A stretch of DNA of 19,873 nucleotides from Tieghemiomyces parasiticus (lineage: Eukaryota; Kickxellomycota; Dimargaritomycetes; Dimargaritales; Dimargaritaceae): NCBI GenBank assembly GCA_027575765.1, contig JANBPT010000890.1, forward strand, positions 1 to 19,873, given 5' to 3'. Numbering within the stretch: position 1 is the stretch's first letter; each line of letters starts with the position of its first letter. The position numbers were made by a program, and so were the translations under genes. Positions 7,762-17,800 of this stretch are shown piece after piece. The notes under the pieces are model-generated. The model saw nothing but the letters and a program-made list of their open reading frames with translations, made no database searches and was not told the DNA's origin.

Positions 7762-10700
7762 AGGAAGGGGGCACTGTGTACTTTCGGGCCATACATTAAA
7801 CGTATCGCAAAGCAAAGCTAAGAGGCTGAGGGATTGGACCTTCCTATGAAATCCAGACGTTCTGTGTACGGCAATAGGTCTGCTACCACCTTTACCCTAA
7901 TTGAGGTATCACTCACAGTTCCAGAGGAAGGACTCTTTGACCTCCCTCCCTCTGCTCACGTTAACTGAGTACCGTACACAGGTCCCCTGTGGATGTCATT
8001 GTCTACAAGGCCGGAAGGCCACGGACAACAGTACTTGACTGATGACCTTATTGGACTGTGTTGTCGGTGGTTTAACCACTGTTTATAGACGACCAGTCCC
8101 ACTTCTGTTCGGGAATATCATTTCTTAACAATGATTGCCGACCAAGCCACCTGTCTAAAAACATTGATGTATACTATCGGGTCGTGGCCTAGGCTCTACA
8201 GGAAGTATATATATATATATATATATGTATTTAAACCCAACGGTGAGTACCTGGCTGGGGTCTACCATGTGTGCCCCTACGTCAATGCGGACTGCCCGGT
8301 GCAAGAATAGAGAAGGATAATATAACTCCGCCAGCTGCTATTTCATTCCCAAGCCCAATAGTGATCAACATGGCTCGCGTAATGTATCGAGTGGCAGGCG
8401 GGGATCCTTAATAGTTGACGCTGGGGTCAGTACGTTTCCTACCAGGCACCCCCACCACCACCATCGACGACACAACGTGGGTCTGTCATTCCGGACTACA
8501 CCTGACCCATGGTGACCCCTACTATTACCAACCTTCCATACTTCCTGCTACTTCGTGTTCCTTCCCATCGATGACGACAATTACTTGAGATGCCAGGTGT
8601 CATTTTTAGCATCCTATCGTCAACCCTTAGACGCCACCTTCTCTCTACGCTTGTACAAATAGTAACTTAGTAAAGTAGGCTGTATCGATGCTTAGGCCTA
8701 GATCCGCACCAAGTCATACATAAAGACATTACGTGGGTCATTGGATGTAAAGTGCCATAACCACACGGTGTATTTAAAAGAACGGAGGGCGTTACAACCG
8801 TTACGCTATAATCCCTCAGCTATTTACCACAAGGCGTGCTGCTCACCATCACTCATGCTGCCATTTCCCATAGAGACAAAATCAATCAATATCCCGGCTG
8901 GCCGCGGGCTACAAGGAAGGGCTAGTGGACGAGCCAAAGGGGAAGTGGGGACAGCAGTAGCGTGTGGTGCCGTGTGTAACGACTGAAAAATGGATTGGGC
9001 AGCTGGACATGGCCCGAAGAAAACCAGGCTACGCTTCTGCGAGTAGCTCGCCTGCATCAACGTTATTCTTGACAAACTCGTATTGTGAAGATGACTATAA
9101 ATGCTTTATGTGTAGCCTGCATTGGTACGTAAAAGTACAGGTTGCCAAGGGTTTAAATAGAATGCCAGCCTGCATACTCGTTGAATCGTAGTCACTGCAT
9201 TGATTTTAAATAAACGTTGCTGTATGTAAAAAAAAAGTCCTTGCTCCGATCTAGTTGAGTCAAGTACATAGTATTACAGTCACCCATGTAGGTAGCAAAT
9301 CAACGGGCTGTTTCAGTTAGGAACGGGGCCTTCCAGGGCCACGGTAACAATATGCAATCGGTGATGAGGGGGGAGTTCTGTAATCAGGACATTGCCCTGA
9401 CCCCCATACCAAACCAACGTCAGCTGCCAAACTGCTCTGGATGTGTGCTCGAGGGCATGACGCGGCAGTTCTAATCCAGATTCAACGCCATGTCATGGGC
9501 GAACGCAAGGGGACCTGTGAGGGCGGACACGCAGCTCAATATACACGCTGAAGGCCGTTTAGACGCCCCCACGCTGTCCGAGGAGGATTGCCGAGCGTCA
9601 TTCCCCGCTAAGTGCACGTGTCGGTTAGGGGGACTCCTGCAGGACTCTGGCATGGCGGCTGACTCCGGTTAGACTTTACAAGTGATGGGCACGCGGATGC
9701 CAGAGATGGTGTGGTCACTAATTTCTGATGAGAACAGGCAGGATATCCGTATGGATAAAAGTCGGAGAATCTCCATTGCACCACAGGGGTCACCGCTGAC
9801 TGCTCATATGGGAGTGTGCTTGAGGCAGGGCATAATCTACAAGTCGGCCAGCTGACCTCCTCCCTCCTCCAGTCACTGGACGGGATGTGACTGCGTTTTT
9901 AGAGGCAGGTTCTCCGTATGGTGGGAAAGGGGGACTGTGGGACTCTGAGCGGATGGTGCGACCCAACACCTGACAATATGGACAGTCAGAGAGGGCAAGG
10001 CGCACTGGGGTTGTCAGCTGGTCGCCGTGTTGCTCGCATAGCGCCAGTCACAGGAAGGTCGATGGGCTTGGTTAGCAGAGCCTGTTCTAGGCCCAGCCGG
10101 GCACCAAGGGGCGACGCCATTATGGAAAGCTAGGCGCCATATCAACTGGTGAGTCCCAGAGATGGTAATATGGCGCTTGTCTGTGGGTGGCGCCCACCGG
10201 CCCTCCAGGAGTCAATCGGCCGGAAGGAGATTATGGGACAAGGGCCTGCTGGGACCAATGTGTCCGCTGCGCCGGGGCCTGAGCCAGCCAGCGACCGCTA
10301 CTGGTGACCCGCGGTTCGCCTTCGAAAGGGCCTACGCAATGCAATTCGCGATTGGCCTATGTGTCTGTCCGTCCTACCCGTCCAGACTTTCTACTGGCCA
10401 CAACCGACGGGCGGACCTGGTTCGCCGGCTCTCACATTGTTGGCAGGCACCAATGGCACTGTTGACAACTTTCCCACCGCCTCTGGCTTATAGTTCAGCT
10501 CCGCACTCATAATGCGACACGAATTTTTCCACGGACATGCCGGCCCGGCGGATAATACAGCAGAAGACAGCCGCACAGCCAGTGATCCCGGCTCTCCACG
10601 CCACAAACACAGCTGGCATTGTGGGATTGTAGCCGGCTCCGCCCACTAATTAGGGTTAGTAAACGCCCGCTTTCTCCGCCATGCCTGCAGGGCGCACTCC

Positions 10701-11194
10701 CTCGGCTTCCCCACTTTGGCCCCACCTGACGGCAGGGGATTGTTTTTTTTTCTACAGCGCCACCGTTGTGTGGCCATGCGATCCACTCGCACAACCCTCC
10801 TCCTCCGACCACGCCCCGCACTCTGTAAGCGCGCCGTCAGCAGGCTGGTTAGTTGGCAAGGCCCGCCATAACTTTCACATGTACCGGCGCCCGGTGTAAT
10901 GGCCAGCAGAGCGAACAGCCGCCGTCCCCTCCGCTCTGGCCGCAGCCGGCGCGGCTCCCGTGCACCGTCCCTCCTTCTTTGTGTGGAGGTGGCGGGTGGA
11001 TTCATGGTGGTCGTGATTGCCCGGCGTTCACCCTCTCTATCTCTCTCGCTCGCCCTCTATCTGATTGCCCTGAAAAGGTGGCCGCCGGTGCCCACTGCTG
11101 GCGGACCAGTCACACAATTGGCCCCTGGCACCCGCCGGGCCTCCGCTGCCGCCGTCCCCCCTCCCGCCCTTCGCCGGCCACCTGCTGGCCCGCA
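7762..11194. other. Long stretch without a supportable gene
   Basis: About 3.4 kb between the oxidase and the arginase promoter. It includes the oxidase 3' UTR, a TA microsatellite at 8206–8226, a CAC-rich patch near 8447–8462, and AATAAA followed by a run of nine A residues near 9208–9237. All open frames on both strands (for example 8741..8986, 9490..9672, 9918..10133 and 10162..10512) give peptides with no recognisable domain, and I found no convincing splice-joined exons. GC content rises from about 9900 onward, toward the arginase gene. A lineage-specific gene, non-coding RNA or decayed element cannot be excluded by eye. Confidence 0.45.
8206..8226. repeat. TA dinucleotide microsatellite
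   Basis: An uninterrupted run of about ten TA units in the gene-free stretch downstream of the NADPH oxidase, flanked by AT-rich sequence. It lies too far from any start codon to read as a promoter element. Confidence 0.9.
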
Positions 11195-11202
11195 TTTATA
11201 AA
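11195..11202 (+). promoter_or_regulatory. TATA-like box of the arginase gene
   Basis: TTTATAAA stands out in a strongly GC-rich region about 320 bases before the arginase ATG. The only ATG between it and the arginase start is at 11212, close enough to the box to fall upstream of a normally spaced start site. Position and contrast with the surroundings are the only support. Confidence 0.45.
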
Positions 11203-11518
11203 CCCCGTCCAATGCGCTGCCGCTGGTCCGCCAGTCCATTTTTCCTCTCCCTTCGTTCCTACCCACCCAGCCTTCCTCCTGCCTCTCTCTCTCCAGCCCA
11301 CCTCGCCCTTCAGATATATTCTTGCTCACGCCTTGCTGCCCTGCTTCTCTTAGGCTTTTCCTACCACAGCCACGCGTCCCACACTTCCCTCTACGCATAC
11401 ACACATATCGCCTCTGCCCTGCTGCTTGTCGGCTCTACCCTCCGTGCTTTATTTGCCTACCTCTACAACTCCCACCGGCCCATCCCTTTGCGCATTCATA
11501 CCACCTCCCCTCTCCACC
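11203..11518 (+). promoter_or_regulatory. Pyrimidine-rich, ATG-free 5' leader of arginase
   Basis: From 11215 to 11518 the plus strand is dominated by C and T and contains no ATG at all, ending in the good initiation context CACCATGA. This suggests an unbroken scanned leader of up to 300 bases. Long plus-strand open frames here start at TTG or at the ATG at 11212 and look like by-products of the base composition. Confidence 0.45.
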
Positions 11519-12855
11519 ATGACCGTCTCCCGGAAATTCAACGAAAAGAAGACCGTCAGCGTCCTGGGCGTGGACTTCAGCGGCGGCCAGCCCAAGGCCG
11601 GCGTCGACGAGGGCCCGTTCCAAATGATTGAGTTTGGCATCCTAGACCAGATCAAGGAGCTGGGCTGGGGCGTCGAGTTCGACGGCAGCTTCCCAAACTA
11701 CAAGAAGCTGGTGCCCGTGGAGGACCCCGACATTGGCAACATGAAGCACCCGCGCGCCGTGTCTAACGTCACCCGCGCCCTGGCCCGGCACGTCCGCGAC
11801 TCGGCTATGAAGGGCAACTTCGCCCTCAGCCTGGGTGGTGACCACAGCATCGCCATCGGCACCGTGTCGGGCACAGCCGCCGTGCACGACGACTTTTGTC
11901 TTATCTGGATCGACGCCCACGCAGTAAGTCTACAGTGACCCCAGTCTCTGTACCTCAAGTAGCCCTGGTGGCTACTAGTAAAAGGGACTGCGTGTGACCG
12001 AGCGGAGGGACCCTCTCTGTGAAGAGTGGTGGTGCACCTGTGCCGTTTCTGGCCGCCCTCCCCTCCCGTGACGGTGTCTCTTATTTGTAACGTACCTTGG
12101 CCTTGACCGGTACCCAGCTTATTTGACGTAGATAACTGTGGTTAACCAACCTGCCCGCTCAGCCTCCACTGGTGGCTCAGTTTCGGCCTCTGCTTGCACT
12201 GATTGAGCAGCCGTTAGCCGTCCAGTGGCGGCAACTGCGAGCTATTGATTGCCAAAGCAAAGTCTAACGCCCCAGTCCCCACTTACTTCCGCCCTGTATT
12301 TCACCGCTCCTTCAGGACATCAACCCTGTGGCCGAGACGACTTCCGGCAACTTGCACGGGTGCCCCATCTCATTCCTTATCGACGGCATCAACAAGAGCG
12401 CCGTGCCGGAATTTGAGTGGGTAAAGCCCTGCCTGACTCCGGACCGCCTGGTATACATTGGCCTGCGCGACGTGGATATCCCTGAACGGCGGATCATCAA
12501 GGAGCTCGGTATCCGGGCCTTCTCGATGCACGATGTGGACCGCCACGGAATTGGCAAGGTCGTCGAAATGGCCCTTGATCATGTCAACCCGCACCGCAAT
12601 CGCCCCATCCACCTGAGCTTTGATGTGGACGCCCTCGACCCCACCGTCGCCCCCGCTACGGGTACGCCTGTGCGCGGTGGCCTGTCCTTCCGGGAGGGCC
12701 ACTATATTTGCGAAGCCATCGCCGAGACTGGTTTGCTCGTCGCTATGGATATGGTTGAGGTCAACCCGACCCTCGGTAGCGATGAAAGTCTGTTGCAGAC
12801 CGTCACCGTGGGCTGCTCCCTGGTGCGCTGTGCCCTGGGTGAAACCCTACTTTAA
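11519..12855 (+). CDS. CAR1: Arginase
   Basis: Two exons, 11519..11923 and 12316..12855, joined in phase 0 across a 392-base intron (GTAAGT to TTCAG); 314 residues, usual for arginase (human ARG1 is 322). It hydrolyses L-arginine to ornithine and urea with a two-manganese centre, the first step of arginine catabolism, usually in the fungal cytosol. Metal and substrate motifs are intact: GGDHS (H109), DAHAD split by the intron (D132, H134, D136) continuing [23 protein letters not shown] (D238, D240), and the late VEVNP glutamate (E283). The intron falls exactly inside the metal-binding DAHAD motif, between A135 and D136, so splicing is needed for activity. The ATG lies in CACCATGA. Agmatinase is unlikely because TSGNLHG and the other motifs follow the arginase pattern. 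No mitochondrial targeting sequence is evident. Confidence 0.97.
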
Positions 12856-13437
12856 AATCCCGGGCTAGATCCAGCGCCCTGATTCACCCTTTGTGCACCT
12901 ATTGCATCGACTCATGTCCCTTCTACCTCTCCTCGACGCGCTCACTTGTCTCTAAGCCAAGGTTCCTTTGAATCCGCATCTCCTGCTCCTCTCTCCACTG
13001 TCTCTATCTGAACAAATTCTTTCCTGCTGTAGGCTGCTTTCTTGACCACCTCAGCCCTCCTAGGTTCGCGGTGTCCCCCACTCTCCCGTGGCCCAGCCGT
13101 ATATATAATACACTTTCACTTGGAATTTTATATGAATATAGCCCCTTCGATTTACACCGGCCTGCTGGGACTCTACACCCTTTGAGCGTACACGGCCCCA
13201 GTCATAATACAAGAGAGAGGGCATGGCTGATTACAATGACTGGCAGCTAGCGGTAGGGCGGCGTACCGAAATCAAGGTTAAGAGGGGGGGGTAGTACCGA
13301 GTTAAGCCTCCACCTTTTCAAACGGGGGCCAAACCTAAATCTTTCGTAATCCCACATCACTGATACCAAGCCGGCTTACTTTTATATATATCTATATATA
13401 CACCTATCCTTCCTGTACCACATTGCACACTTTCAGA
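12856..13437. other. Intergenic region between arginase and the coiled-coil gene
   Basis: About 580 bases. The first part is a pyrimidine-rich arginase 3' flank with AT-rich tracts near 13099–13140. A purine/G-rich patch lies near 13283–13292. The last 60 bases hold a TATATA-rich element and end in TTTCAG immediately before the next ATG. No gene is seen. Confidence 0.5.
13381..13402 (+). promoter_or_regulatory. TATA-rich element before the coiled-coil gene
   Basis: Two TATATA tracts separated by TC lie about 35–55 bases upstream of the proposed ATG at 13438. They could be the core promoter, or part of a 5' UTR intron, given that TTTCAG sits directly before the ATG. Confidence 0.35.
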
Positions 13438-14214
13438 ATGGCGAGCATCGATAGCCAATTAGAGCATCTGCGCTGCATGTGTCACAAAACCATAGGCTAC
13501 GAGCCCGGCCGGACAACCCAGTTACAGATGGGCCTTGTCCAACTTGTCGAGGTAGGCCGCCATTCAAGCAGTGCGTGCAAACATGAGGCCCAAGGCCTCG
13601 TCGGATGTTACGACCAACCGAATGCCGATTGGAACCCGTGCTTTCCCTCTATCTCTAACGCCCATCGCACACTTGCAATTGGAACCCCCTCTGTCGTAGT
13701 ATGCACCCCCGCACACCGATCCCAAGGTCTGGGCTGAGACTGCTAAGGAGCTGGCATTCCTTCAGCAACGGCTCAAGGCTACACACCAGCCTGCGGAGTC
13801 CGAGGCGCAGGCGCTGCCGAAAGTCCGGCCTGGCAGTGAGACCAAAGACATAACACCCGCGCTGACCCAAGCCCGCCAGGAACTTCGGAAAGTGGAAATT
13901 GGCCTGGTCAAATTGGAGGAGGTAAGAGGGCCAGCCGGGTAGTCCAGGTGCCATGTCCAGCTAGCAAAACGACCCGTACGTACGAAAACTTAAGTAGGAG
14001 CACCGTTCAAACATTCACAAGCGGAACCTGTTCTCTCCCGTGACCCGCCCCACACTAGATCAACGACCGGGATAACCAGCGGCGAGCGGCCTTCTTGCAT
14101 GCTCTGGACCGTGAGGAGGTCGCTTATCGCGCAACCCTCCAGGAGGAGCACCGCGAATACCTGGTACGGCAAGCGAACGAAATGGCGCGCCTAATGCAGG
14201 AGGCCAACCGGTAG
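13438..14214 (+). CDS. Unrecognised small coiled-coil protein
   Basis: Three exons, 13438..13551, 13700..13921 and 14059..14214, all joined in phase 0, encode about 163 residues. The introns are 148 and 137 bases, with donors GTAGGC and GTAAGA and acceptors CGTAG and ACTAG; a CTAAC-like branch site precedes the first acceptor. I do not recognise the family. The protein is mostly helical and charged: a first helix at about 49–66 (WAETAKELAFLQQRL), a linker rich in P, S and E (about 67–88), then a long helix from about 90 to 163 with heptad-like spacing (RQELRKVEIGLVKLEE, and REYLVRQANEMARLMQEA near the end). The helix running unbroken across the second splice junction supports the model. It could be a subunit of a coiled-coil assembly such as a kinetochore, tethering or spindle complex, but nothing in the sequence decides this. 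The start is uncertain because TTTCAG abuts the ATG. Confidence 0.6.
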
Positions 14215-14802
14215 GGTGACCTTTGTAGGACCTATGGACGGTTTGTCTGTAGCGTCGCCGTACCTCCTAGAACGAGACCAGTGTATATCGCAGCAAGACC
14301 CTCAAAGACAACGCGATCTATGCGGCTGGTTTAGACCGGGCAAGGGACGGTTGGAAGGTCAGAGGTACCAAGGTGGCAGTCTAATATCGCAGGTAACACT
14401 GGACCCTCCGCTTGGAGCCGAATGAATTTTTTATAGGTCGGCTATTAATAGTAATAAAAATAAAGAAGAATACTGCCGCAGTCATGCGCATGAAATCGGC
14501 TTTGGCCCACTTGCAACCACAAACTTAACACATATAGACTTGCCCAATCGGACAAATGTACTCTTACCCATGAGCCCCTCCGCCCAGCGACTATAGGTTA
14601 TCTCCTGCTACCTTTCCTCGCAATTCCGTCTGCCTACTGCCAGGCCTCTCCCTAGACTGCATTCCATTTCAAGCGACTCATTGCAACTGGCCATCTTCGC
14701 GTCCACCCGACCTGGGCCGATTCGTACCGGCCAACCGATTCGATTCCACCGTCCCGCCGTTCCCTGACTCTATTTTCCACCTGCCGCCATCCTCACGCAC
14801 CC
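14215..14802. promoter_or_regulatory. Intergenic region and leader of the topoisomerase III gene
   Basis: About 590 bases between the coiled-coil gene and topoisomerase III, transcribed in the same direction. An AT-rich tract near 14424–14470 may hold poly(A) signals of the upstream gene. From 14572 to 14802 there is no ATG and the plus strand is pyrimidine-biased, consistent with a topoisomerase 5' leader. No other gene is seen. Confidence 0.45.
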
Positions 14803-17800
14803 ATGCGGATACTCATCGTAGCCGAGAAGCCCAGCCAGGCACGCGAGGTGTCGCAGGCGCTCTCTCACGGGTCGTGCCGACGGCGGCCGGGCAAGTCCAA
14901 AACCTGTCCCAATTTTGATTTTCGCTACAAGTTTCGTAATCAAGACTGCGAGGTGACGGTGACATCGGTTGCGGGCCACTTGATGAACATTGACTTCGGA
15001 CCCGAGTACAAGAGTTGGAAGGCGGTCGACCCGGTCCTTCTCTTCGAGGCGCCCATCGTCAAAGGTGTCCACCCAAACTACGTGGACATTCAACGTAACC
15101 TCAAGCAGGAAACCGTTCGTACTGATGTGCTAATTATCTGGACGGATTACGATCGTGAGGGAGAAAACATTGGTGCCGAGATTGTGGCGGTGTGTCGTGA
15201 GGTCCGGGCGACGCGCATGGAGGTCCTACGGGCCAAGTTCTCGGTGTTCACCCCCGAAGGTATCCATAACGCCATGCGCAACCCCGTGCCGCTCGATTAC
15301 GCCCAGGTGGCCGCCGTCGACGCCCGCATGGAACTGGACCTGCGGGTCGGGTCGTCACTCACCCGGTTTCAGACTCTCCGGTTGGCCCCCAGGTTTAAAG
15401 AGGTCAATAACAAGATCATCAGCTATGGACCCTGCCAGTTCCCCACGCTGGGGTTCGTCGTCGATCAGTACCTGAAGGTTGAGCGTTTTATCCCTGAACC
15501 TTTCTGGCAAATCGATGTGACCCACACCAAGCCGGCCGCGGAGCTCGATGACGACGGTAAGGGGGAAAGCGGCCACCCTGCGGTGCCAGTCAAGGAGGGA
15601 ATGACGAACCAGCGCGCCCATGCCAAATTCACCTGGACCCGGACCCGCCTGTTTGACCGGTGGAGTTGCGCCCTCCTATACGAACAGTGCGTGAACCACC
15701 CCATCGCCGAGGTTACCCGAGTCGATTCGAAGCCCACCAGCAAGTGGAAGCCCGTCCCGCTCACCACCGTCGAGATGCTCATGATGGCCTCCAAGTACCT
15801 CAAAATTTCCTCCGATGCGGCCATGAAAGTGAGTAAAATAAACCCCGCGGTGCGCCTACGAATAAGGGAGGGGGCGTTGTAGCATGCCCCTTTCAACATA
15901 CACGGCCTGTAGCAGCTAGCGGCGAGTACCATAGACAGGTCGGAAGACAAGGAGCTTCTAACCCGACTCTCACATAATTCCCTCCCTCCTCTTCCCCCTT
16001 CTCCCTCTCTCTCTCTCTCTCTCTCTCGAACACGCTGTGGTAACGACGACCAGGCCGCCGAGAGTCTCTATAACAAGGGATTCCTCAGCTATCCACGTAC
16101 CGAAACCGACCAATTTGCCTCCGACTTTGCCTTCGAACCTCTGCTTGAGAAGCAAACGGGCGATCCGACTTGGGGACGCTACGCCCAGCGACTCCTGGAT
16201 GGTGAGCGGCGGCCACCCCGCAACGGCCGTAATAATGACAAGGCTCACCCGCCCATCCACCCCACGGCCTACGCCGCCAATCTAGCGGGTCCGGAAAAGA
16301 AACTCTACGAGATGATCGTCCGACGGTTCCTGGCCGTGTGTTGGGATGACGCCAAAGGCCATAAAACGGAGGTCACTATCCGGATCAGCGGGGAGGAGTT
16401 TCGCACTAAAGGTAAGTTTAGAGCCTACCATATCCCAGAAGTGGCGCCGATGTGGGCTCAGTAACCCTTGACATCTGATGCTGAACCACCTACCCAACCA
16501 ACCTTTACGAGGCAATGAGTAATAATGTAACCATTGAGTATCTTATATTATTAATTTGGATTTTTTTCTCTTTCGCCTAACCCAACCCATCCCCAGGTCT
16601 CATGGTACTGGCTCGCAACTATCTTTTGGTTTACCCTTACGAGCGCTGGAGCGAGTCTACCATACCATGTTATCAACGGGGTGAGCGCTTCACCCCTACC
16701 GAGATCAAGATGAACGGTGGCACCACCAGCACCCCACAGTTGCTCACCGAACACGAACTCATGAAGCGCATGGAAATGCACGGAATAGGTATGTTATTAC
16801 CCTCGAGTCGAATCCCATCTACCTGTCAACTACCCTTTTATTTTACTTGAGGGGGGCACCAGTTAGGTTCACAGCCAGGATTTCCCCCCCCCCCCTCCCC
16901 TTCTATCGAACTAGCCCAGCCCTGACCCATTGGCATTCCTATTAATCATTACGATTATTTTAATCCCTACACTAGGTACCGACGCCACGATTCCACAGCA
17001 CATTAAGACGATCCAGGACCGCGAGTACGCCATCCGACAGGCCAACGACCGGTTTTGTCCATCGACCTTGGGCGTGGCCCTTGTAGAGGGTTATGATACC
17101 ATCGGGTTCGACCTCTCGCTCTCCAAACCCTATCTGCGCAGCGTGATGGAACGCGACATGAAGCGCATCATCAAAGGTGAACGTACCAAGGAACAGGTCA
17201 TTGCCCAGACCGTCAGCATTTACCGCGAGGTGTACACTAAAACGCTCAACCAGTTTGAGACGCTCGAGATGGCACTCATCAAGAACTTTGGGCATGCGCC
17301 TGATGCTGAGGCGCCCGCTCTCCAGGTAAGTTTTCGTTGTTTTTTGATATGGCGCGACGTGTAGATGCTGCCCCCGTGCTCCGTAGGCTAAAGGTCTATT
17401 CAATACAGGCGAGTGTGATCTCGGGTGATTGACAGCGTGCGAACTTACCCCTATGTATTTGATGCTTGCTTTGTCCCCATACCCCAATCCTAGACCCTTA
17501 CCAAGTCCGTAGGCCAGTGCCAAAGCTGTGGAAAGGCTACTGGTCTGCGTACCACGGCTGCGGGAAAGATATACATTGGTAAGTCCCCCAGTTAGCCATG
17601 CCTGGACTTTGCTGACCACAGGCCGTGCGGCTTTTCTTATCGCCGTAACCTCAACCGTACCTTTTGGGGCGTACCTCGGTCTCCAATCAATTCTCATATG
17701 GATATGTATTTATTATATGTATCTACCCCCGGCCATTACAACCACAATACTCCAAACATCTGACCAGGTTGTGCTGGCTACCCTCTTTGTCGTGACAGCA

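Noticed and set aside
10134..10176. Nine-base inverted repeat (GCGCCATAT / ATATGGCGC) with a 25-base spacer
   Set aside because: A 9-bp arm pair at this distance is expected a few times by chance in a 20 kb window, and nothing else supports a structure.
11212..11631. 139-codon open frame overlapping the arginase leader and start
   Set aside because: Its ATG lies only about 10 bases after the TATA-like box, so is probably untranscribed; the peptide is pyrimidine-driven low complexity and runs out of frame through arginase.
13223..13276. Possible upstream exon of the coiled-coil gene starting MADYNDWQLA
   Set aside because: Splicing it through the visible GTTAAG donor to the TTTCAG acceptor puts a stop codon in frame within six codons.
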